Of a stretch of DNA of 64,000 nucleotides, positions 57,560-64,000 are shown in pieces (position 1 is the first letter of the stretch; every line of letters starts with the position of its first letter). The position numbers and the translations under genes were made by a program. The notes beneath the pieces were generated by a model. That model had not been told where the DNA came from, ran no database searches, and saw only the letters and a program-made list of their open reading frames with translations. Origin of the DNA: Valencia hispanica (taxonomy: Eukaryota; Chordata; Actinopteri; Cyprinodontiformes; Valenciidae); contig OY747715.1 of NCBI GenBank assembly GCA_963556495.2, forward strand, positions 20,354,239-20,418,238, in the 5' to 3' direction.

Positions 57560-58390
57560 CGTACTCGTGCCCCTTAAACTTTTCCACATTTCAGCGTATG
57601 TTTAGGAGATATTATGTGATAGGCCAGCACAAAGTAGTGTATGAATATTAACATGCATTAAACGCTTTTTATTCTGCAACAGCTAAATGAAATCCAATGC
57701 AAGCAAGCGTTGGTTTCATCTAAAATCTGATCTATGTATGGAGGAAAGCTAACTCTGCACATTACCCTGAATACCCCTTCCACAGGGTAAAACATGGTGG
57801 AGGCAGCATCATCTTGTGGGAGGCTGGTCAAAGCTGACTGGATGATGGATGGAGCTAAATAATGAAAATTTTAGGAAGAAAACCGGTTAGAGGGTACAAA
57901 AGTCTCAAGACAGTTTTACATTCTCTTATAGCATCGATCCTAACCAAACAGCTGGGGCTACAGTGGAAGGGTTTACATCAAAGCATAATCAGGTGTTAGA
58001 ATGGCCCAGTCAAAGTCCAGAGCTAAATCTAATCAAGAATCTTTGCCAGGAATTAAAATCGGATGGCCGCAGATATTCTCCATCTAGTGGGACTGAGATG
58101 TAGCAATGTTGCACAGATGGATGGGCAAAAAAAAAAAAGAAGTTGTTAGATGTGCAAAACTGGTAGAGACGCGCCACAAAAAGACTTGTAGCTGTAACTG
58201 CACATGAACACTGCATGCCACACTTTTCAGTTTTTTACTGTACAGAAATGATTCATTTCTTCCAAATTCCTAATTATACACTATTTTGTGCTGGCATATC
58301 ATGCAAAACCCCAATAAAATGCATTGAAGCAATGTGACCAAAATGTAAAAATAGATTAAGAGGTATAAAATACTTTTGAGAGGCGCTGTA
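57560..58390 (+). mobile_element. Tc1-type fragment in the cpeb4 3'UTR region
   Basis: AACATGGTGGAGGCAGCATC then ATCTTGTGGG, GGCCCAGTCAAAGTCCAGAG then CTAAATCTAAT, and the end sequence AGTGTATGAATATTAACATG on the left mark a fish Tc1-type copy. The right end, ATACTTTTGAGAGGCGCTGT, resembles its terminus. About half of a full element remains, and the frame is broken. Confidence 0.72.
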
Positions 58391-59728
58391 CCTTCACTTC
58401 ATGTCCTGAATAATCTGAATCCAAACTCTCAGGTTTTGATCCAACAACGAGGCCGTGCCATCGGTTAGCTGCTAGTCTTGTTCCGGAGGCCACACGCGGA
58501 CATGAGGAAGGGGAAGCGGGGCTGCGTTCACCTCTTCGCCTGCCTCTTCCATATCCTCCCTTAGCCATACATTCCCATATTACACCATATACTGTATGAT
58601 ACTTTACTCCGTCCCTAGCACAACCCTGGGTTTGATTACAAAAATAAGGAGGTGATGAAAGCAAGCGAGTATAAAACTGTGCCTGTTAGGTCACTCTATC
58701 TGTTGCATCACTTCCCTCTGATTCTCGTTCAAAGGGAAGCTCAACACCGGAGAGTGGTAATGTTTTTTTCCTGTCTTGCTTACTTGCCGTTTTTTCTTCC
58801 TCTAGTTAATGTATTCGGCACATTAGCAGCTGAGTTTGAGGTATTGGTTTTTGCATGTGAAAAACGGAGATCAAAACCCAAATCTGTGTTGCTAAAATTT
58901 GTTGTGTGGTTTTTCAAGTAATGTCAAAATGTCTGTATGGACTTGGAACTCATAAAAAGAGTTTTTTTCTTCTTTTTTTTTCAAAACAGGGAGAGAAAAG
59001 ACTCCATTTCTTCCTGCAGAGGGCCCTTTCTGTTCTTCAAAGTTAATTAGGATTCAGCTTTGGTTAACTACAAAAGGGTCTCATATATGGTGTCTTCACT
59101 CTTTTAAACAAGAAATAAGTGCACTCTTCTTCAGCAACACCTTTGTTAATCACATTTGCTCTGGAGCCTCCTGCAGCAGTAGCAAACTTAATCCCACGTC
59201 TCAGAAATAAATAGCCAATGACGCACTTTTTCAGCAGCATTTGCTGTGAAGACTTTGTACAAAAAGGAAAAAAGGCAACAGCTCTGCTACAATATAAGAC
59301 AGCTGAATGTCAAATCAAAGGTGTTTTTAAGGGCCTCTTGTATCAAAAGGAAATATTCTTTTTAGAAAAATATGCCAATTGAATAGTAGAGTACCATATC
59401 ACACATCAAAACTTTCCTATATTTATATATATATCTTTTTTTTGAGAACTAATAAAAATATTTCAAAAAATCAGAAGAAAAATAAAATTATGTTACACTT
59501 TTTTTTCCTCGATGGACATATTTGGATACAACTCCAGTTTTTCTTTTCTATCTTTAAAATATCGATATATATTAACTTTAAATAAAACCAGAAACAAGAT
59601 GCTGTTAAGTGAAATTAGAGCAAAAAAGGAACCAGCAACAGAAAAGTGCATTTATTTGTACAATGATTTGCGACTCCTGCACTACCTCTCCTTCCCCTGC
59701 TTCTCTGTCGCCTCTCCCTCTCTGTCGC

Positions 59729-59956
59729 TCAGTTCCAGCGGAAGGAGATGTGGCGGGGTCGGTCGCCTCCCTCCTTCACCAAAGGCTTGTGGAACTCGCG
59801 GCCAGCGCGGGAGTGGATGGCCGCCCAGCAGTACTCGCAGTAGTACTGCAGGCAGGTGACGTTGGCGCAGAAGAATGGCGCGAACTTGCCGCCGCAGCGG
59901 GTCCCCTGGCACTCATCGCACAGCTGGTCATCGAGCACATATGGCTTCACTTCCAC
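59729..59956 (-). CDS. cpeb4: cpeb4 last coding exon (ZZ domain)
   Basis: The exon encodes 75 residues and TGA in phase 0, from VEVKPYVLDDQLCDECQGTR through KFAPFFCANVTCLQYYCEYC to HISFRWN. This is the C-terminal cysteine- and histidine-rich ZZ domain of CPEB2, 3 and 4. CPEB1 has a different sequence here. Within the exon the likely zinc ligands are C13, C16, C21, C30, C35, C40, C43, H48 and H56. All appear intact. The domain binds two zinc ions and helps bind RNA or partners. The acceptor is GCTTCCAG. CPEB4 is chosen over CPEB2/3 because nsg2 lies downstream on the same strand, as in mammals. Whether it is the a or b fish paralogue is unknown. Confidence 0.93.
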   Translation of the reverse strand: MEVKPYVLDDQLCDECQGTRCGGKFAPFFCANVTCLQYYCEYCWAAIHSRAGREFHKPLVKEGGDRPRHISFRWN

Positions 59957-62048
59957 CTGGAAGCAAAGATGAGAATTGGAAAAAAATGTTAGTTGATCCA
60001 CATAATCGCCTTCTACACATTTCTTACTTTTACGACTCATTCCTCCAGAGTTCTTAGTGCTTTTTATGAATTTATGGCAGATATTTCTGCAGACAGGCTT
60101 TAAATATTGAGCCTGAACAAAGCAGAGAAGGAAGGAAGGAAGGAAGGAAGGAAGGAAGGAAGGAAGGAAGGAAGGAAGGAAGGAAGGAAGGAAGGAAGGA
60201 AGGAAGGAAGGAAGGAAGGAAGGAAGGAAGGAAGGAAGGAAGGAAGGAAGGAAGGAAGGACAATCAAAAATGAAGGAGAAAAAGAATGAACAACTATTTA
60301 GAAAATAGATTGGGGAAATACAAAAAAATGTTTTCCATAGATAATTTCAGAACAGAAAATTACGAAACAAATTCATTCCAGACTTTTCCAGACGGCCTGG
60401 AAAGTATCATATAATTGATTTAGCTGTTCTTTAACCTGCCCAACAATCCGTTCCTGAGTCGTTTAAAGTTGTAAATCTTTCCTTGTAGAGTAATCAAACC
60501 TGCATTTGACTAAATAAGGACAATGTGATCACTGCAAACATATTTACCTGGCACTGGCAGCTCTTGATATGCAATTCAAGTGGAACACTCGGATATTAAA
60601 ACCAGGAAATCCCAAAAGTATAGGACACCATTAATCCCATTTCTTGCAAACAGAATGCATAAATTTCCTACCGCTATTGGTTCATAAAAAATTATCTGCT
60701 GACGGGAAATGTTTATACCAGATTCCTGCCCTAAAAATGTGTCACTATTGGTTAGAAATATACCTGCCATATAAGACTGGGTGCATTTCTTGATTTTTGC
60801 ACTAAAAACAAAACAAAAAATTCTGAATCACGAAAAAACTAGATGTTTAAAAATATCGTCTTTACAGTTAGCTAAATAGCTTGACTCCAAATTGCTTTTA
60901 AAAGTCTCACAGAACAATTGAGGAAGATTCCTCAGAAGATTTGAGGAACTTTTTAAGGTCAAATTTGAATGTCAATTTTCATTATAGTCGTCCAAATGTT
61001 GAAATCTATTATTTTTCTTTTCTAAGGTCAGACTGTACTCCAGAAACATCCTACTTCACTTTTCAACAGCTTACTAACTTGGAAATGTGCCATTATTAGC
61101 AGATATAAACTCATAAATCACTCAAGTGTGAAGAAACGGTGTACTAGTAGCTCCACCAGGTTTTTTTTTCAAGCTATCTTCACTTACTCTTTGTGCAAAC
61201 GTGGTTAAAATTTGCATAATTAACAGGTTGTGGTGCATTGTGTTGACCAACCCAGCAAATATTAGTGTGAATCCTCAACAAGATAAGCTTGAACAATGAG
61301 TGAATCACATAACTGAAACTGCAAAGTGGTGATGCTCAGAAGCCGAGGAGTTCAGCGTTGTCTCCCAACAGAAAAAAAAAGCGTTGTTGGCACTATTGTT
61401 TTGAGGCTATCGCGCAGAAATGTCACCTGCAGTAGTAAAAATAAAGTGTTTACTGAGCTGCTGCAGAGTGGGAGGGGAAATTTCAGCACCTTTGTTCCAG
61501 ATGTAAAAATCCCATTTACTGCTCCCACACACAATTTTGTGACTCACAGTTGGAGCACATCTACAGCTTGGATCAGCGCAGAGCCTTCTGCTTAACAAGA
61601 GCGTTACAAAATGCATGGCTCTTTGATTAAAAACTCAAAAGTTAGGCCTCATAAGAGTTTATTGAAAAAAAACAACAGAATCACTGATTCCAAATCTTTT
61701 AAGCAAGAAGCTATCAGTCCTGTTAAAAACTGCTGCCCATCCTCCAGCTGCAGCCTGCTTTTCTACTTAAAACAAACACATGCAATACAACTTCTTTCAT
61801 TAAAGGAGGTATAATAATTCTTTATGTAGAAACAACATTTGACACTTTACACTCTCAATTGACTGCCTTACTTCCAACAAACAATTTTGTATTTCAGTAA
61901 AAAAAATAACGTTTTTTTGCTCATCATAAAGAGAAAGGCAGTTCAGTTTGAGATAAAGGAACAGGAAGTCAAACTATGGTGTCGAGACGACTTCAGAAAG
62001 AAAGGGGGTCGGAGAGGGAGACACAGACTCCGCTTTCTTTCCACTCAC
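59957..62048 (-). other. last intron of cpeb4
   Basis: A 2.1-kb intron with donor GTGAGT and a CCAG acceptor. It contains a long GGAA tract near its 3' end. The rest, 60270-62040, is AT-rich and shows no gene or named repeat. Confidence 0.9.
60127..60260. repeat. (GGAA)n tetranucleotide tract, about 33 units
   Basis: An uninterrupted polypurine run of about 134 bases. On the cpeb4 strand it is a TTCC polypyrimidine run ending about 170 bases before the last exon. Confidence 0.97.
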
Positions 62049-62230
62049 CCGTTTATCGATTTCTCCGTGCTGCAGCTGTACAAAGCGAGCACTGATAGCA
62101 GCAATGTAGCTCTGCTGATTAGAGAAGGCGACCCGCCCTGCTCCCTTGGGGTACTTCAGCTCTGGGTCCGTGTCGATGCCTGCGTAGCAAACTCCACCGT
62201 ACAGGCGGTCCATGATCATGGCCAGTTCCA
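62049..62230 (-). CDS. cpeb4: cpeb4 penultimate exon (RRM2 part)
   Basis: The 182-base exon begins with the last two bases of a Val codon, then ELAMIMDRLYGGVCYAGIDT, continues DPELKYPKGAGRVAFSNQQS and ends VQLQHGEIDKR. This is the second RNA-recognition motif of CPEB2/3/4. KGAGRVAF is its RNP1-like strand and YAGIDTDPELKYP the characteristic loop. It joins in phase to VEVKPY in the last exon. The acceptor is TCTTCCTCAG and the donor GTGAGT. The CPEB2/3/4 sequence is nearly invariant in vertebrates, and no substitution here looks disruptive. The upstream exons lie beyond the right edge. Confidence 0.96.
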
Positions 62231-62349
62231 CTGAGGAAGAATAATAAAAGAAGCATTGTTTTGACTTAGGTTAACAAAATGAGACGCAGCGGAGCAAAAA
62301 ATACTCATTGAGGCCGTCTTGTTGATGTGAAAAGATTTTAAGCTTAAAT

Positions 62350-63955
62350 TCTTTTAACTATTTTTTACATTTTGTCACATTACCTGTACAAACGTCATTA
62401 TATTTTGTTGGGATTTTATGTGATATTCCAAAAGCAAGTAGAGCATAATTATGAAAAGAAAAATTATACACGGAGGCATCACAACATTTTTTTTACCGGT
62501 AAAAATCTTAACAGTGTGGCGTTTATCCGTCTTCAGCCCCAATGAAGTTTGCACCTTTTCACCGCAAGTCTTTCTGAGTATGTCAAGATCAGCATTGCTT
62601 CTTTCAGGACTTCCATTTCTGCCTCTTCTTCTGTGCAAAATGACTCCAGCTCAGTCAGATTTGAAGGACAGCGTCTGTGAACATCAGTTTCCCGGTCTTG
62701 CTGCTTTAACTGGATTTAGAGAAGGACTTTGACCAGAGCATTCTACAGTAGTTATAGCTCTGGCTGTATGTTTAGGTTGTCCAGCCCCAGTCCAACTCTT
62801 TTACAGCCTCCAACACTTTTTCTAAGACTGCCATGTATTTAGCTGCATCTATTTCCCCCATCAACTCTATACAGCTTCCCAGTCCCTGCTGAAGAAAAAC
62901 ATCCCAACAGCATGACGTTGCCACCACCATGTTCATGGGGGTGATGTGTAGTGGTAATTTTCTGATAAACAGGATAGGCTTGCACACTGCAGAAGTTCCA
63001 TCTTGGCTAGTTTGTTGCACCATGACGTGGAGCTGAGATGATGGTTCTTCATCAGATAAACTATCTACAGTGCCATCTTGAACCACGTGTCGGGAACGTT
63101 GGAGCAAATCACATGAACGAGGAAATACAAATGTATTCAAGTTACCACAAAACTTGCTGAAGTAAATCTGTCAAAAATGCTAAACTGAAACCACAAAGAA
63201 CGACATACAAAAATATATATATCAAATTAATGTAGATATCAACATCGCTAGACACACAAAAATCTTGTCTCGAACGCCAGACAAAACAAAAAAAGTCAGC
63301 ATTAAAATGGAGACATCTCAACAGAGCAGTTGTGGTTGATTATGGTTCCACCATAAAGGACAAAAAGCTCCATTTGGTCCCACCCCTGATTAGAGCACCT
63401 TCTTCCACATGCTTGCAGTGTCTCTGACAAGACAAACTGCAAATGGGAATTTTTAAGACTTTTTTTTCAGCTGTACCTTTCTTCTTGTCCCTCTTCCATA
63501 ACTGTAAATTGTTTGACACAACTAATAGTTGTCCAGTCAACAGATTCTCAAACCTGAGCCGTAGCTCTCTGCTGCTCCTCCAGAGTGGTCATAGGATTTT
63601 GGGCTCCATCTCTGAATAAGGCTCTCCTTGCCCTTCACAAACCAGCTGAATTTATCAGCGATGAAATTACAAATATATGGACCACATTTACTACTACTAT
63701 AAATTCTGAATTTGGGTGCAATGGATTTTATTTAGGGGTACTACAGTAGGGAGGGCTGAGTACAAATGCACGCCTCCCTTTAGAGATTTTTATTTACACA
63801 AATTTTTTATAAACCATTCATTGTTTTTCTTCGAATTCAAAATTAACGCTACTTTTTGTTGATCTAATACATAAAATTCCAAAAAAACAAACAAAACTAT
63901 TGAGGTTGTATATTGTCAAAAAATAAGAGGTAAATACTTTTTGAAGGCACTTCAT
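62350..63955 (-). mobile_element. Tc1-type element, near full length, antisense
   Basis: The ends are inverted: TTTTACATTTTGTCACATTA on the left, and, on the other strand, GTGCCTTCAAAAAGTATTTA followed by TTTTTTGACAATATACAACC on the right. Inside, AGCATGACGTTGCCACCACC, GAGCACCTTCTTCCACATGC and CTGCTGCTCCTCCAGAGTGG follow the order of a fish Tc1-type element read antisense. At about 1.6 kb it is nearly normal in length. A minus-strand frame at 62772-63140 is a degenerate transposase remnant. Confidence 0.78.
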
Positions 63956-63973
63956 TATATTCTCATATTCAAG

Positions 63974-64000
63974 TAAAGGCAAGGCAAGGCAATTCAACTA
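63974..64000 (-). mobile_element. start of an L2-type LINE tail
   Basis: AAAGGCAAGGCAAGGCAATT at the right edge matches the tail of the minus-strand L2 copy at 40535. The body would lie beyond the window. Confidence 0.5.

Larger units (their letters stand above)
54500..59728 (-). other. cpeb4: probable cpeb4 3'UTR
   Basis: A long AT-rich stretch follows the stop codon. It is free of recognised repeats except for a Tc1-type fragment at 57560-58390. On the minus strand it holds several TTTTAT hexamers, the core of the cytoplasmic polyadenylation element, for example at 56128-56138, 56259-56264, 56586-56591, 58952-58957 and 59582-59587. CPEB proteins bind this element, so self-regulation is possible. 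A pyrimidine/G run at about 57380-57400 is another feature. The length is inferred from the signal at 54515. Confidence 0.55.
62231..64000 (-). other. cpeb4 intron (incomplete, extends past window)
   Basis: Sequence upstream of the RRM2 exon on the gene strand. Nearly all of it is a Tc1-type element, and the last 30 bases begin an L2-type tail. No further exon of the gene was found. Confidence 0.85.

Noticed and set aside
58356..58664. Arg-rich minus-strand frame, possibly a LINE ORF piece
   Set aside because: GC-rich and vaguely like the basic region of fish LINE proteins, but no reverse transcriptase or endonuclease motif is present.
60127..60260. Regular repeat considered as a CRISPR array
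   Set aside because: There are no unique spacers; it is a simple tetranucleotide tract in a eukaryotic intron.
60072..60289. Lys-Glu-Gly-Arg and Ser-Phe-Leu-Pro repeat proteins
   Set aside because: These come only from the GGAA tetranucleotide tract in a cpeb4 intron.

Overview
The window looks like teleost fish nuclear DNA. It has long introns, canonical GT/AG splice sites, and many DNA transposons and LINEs of types typical of ray-finned fish: Tc1/mariner, hAT, Rex1-like, Rex3-like and L2-like. Two conserved vertebrate genes are supported by exon translations, both on the minus strand. Reading the minus strand from the right edge, the first is the 3' end of a CPEB2/3/4-type gene, best called cpeb4, with two coding exons at 62049-62230 and 59729-59956. 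The second is a complete nsg2-type gene (neuronal vesicle trafficking associated 2, HMP19), with coding exons at 49234-49362, 35827-35937, 5713-5823 and 1768-1959. The four nsg2 exons join in phase into 180 residues. In mammals CPEB4 and NSG2 are neighbours in the same order and orientation, which supports both names and a conserved synteny block. No other protein-coding host gene could be supported.

Layout: 1-455 lies beyond the nsg2 3' end. 456-49651 is the nsg2 transcription unit, with introns of about 3.8, 30.0, 13.3 and 0.25 kb and a predicted non-coding first exon near 49651. About 50000-54480 is intergenic and filled by transposon remnants. About 54500-59728 is the probable cpeb4 3'UTR, ending at an AATAAA signal with a GT-rich tract after it. 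59957-64000 is cpeb4 intron sequence around the penultimate exon.

The introns record a layered transposon history. A Tc1-type element at 11504-15170 contains both a hAT-type element with an exact 8-bp target duplication and a Rex1-type LINE. A hAT-type element at 9759-10923 contains a Rex3-type LINE. An L2-type LINE near 24.2-25.8 kb is interrupted by an opposite-strand LINE tail. A Tc1 copy at 50.4-52.7 kb is interrupted by an element carrying half of a THAP domain. A 1.9-kb element at 42024-43943 has clean terminal inverted repeats and a 6-bp duplication, and I could not assign it to a superfamily.

The host genes act in neurons and in translation: NSG2 is an endosomal membrane protein of the calcyon/NSG family, and CPEB4 binds mRNA 3'UTRs. 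I found no operon-like or defence-type system. The most unusual items are the unassigned 1.9-kb element, two near-perfect short hairpins at 26225-26275 and 36277-36325, and the nested insertions. Family names for repeats rest on recognised protein motifs, termini and tails, not on a database search.
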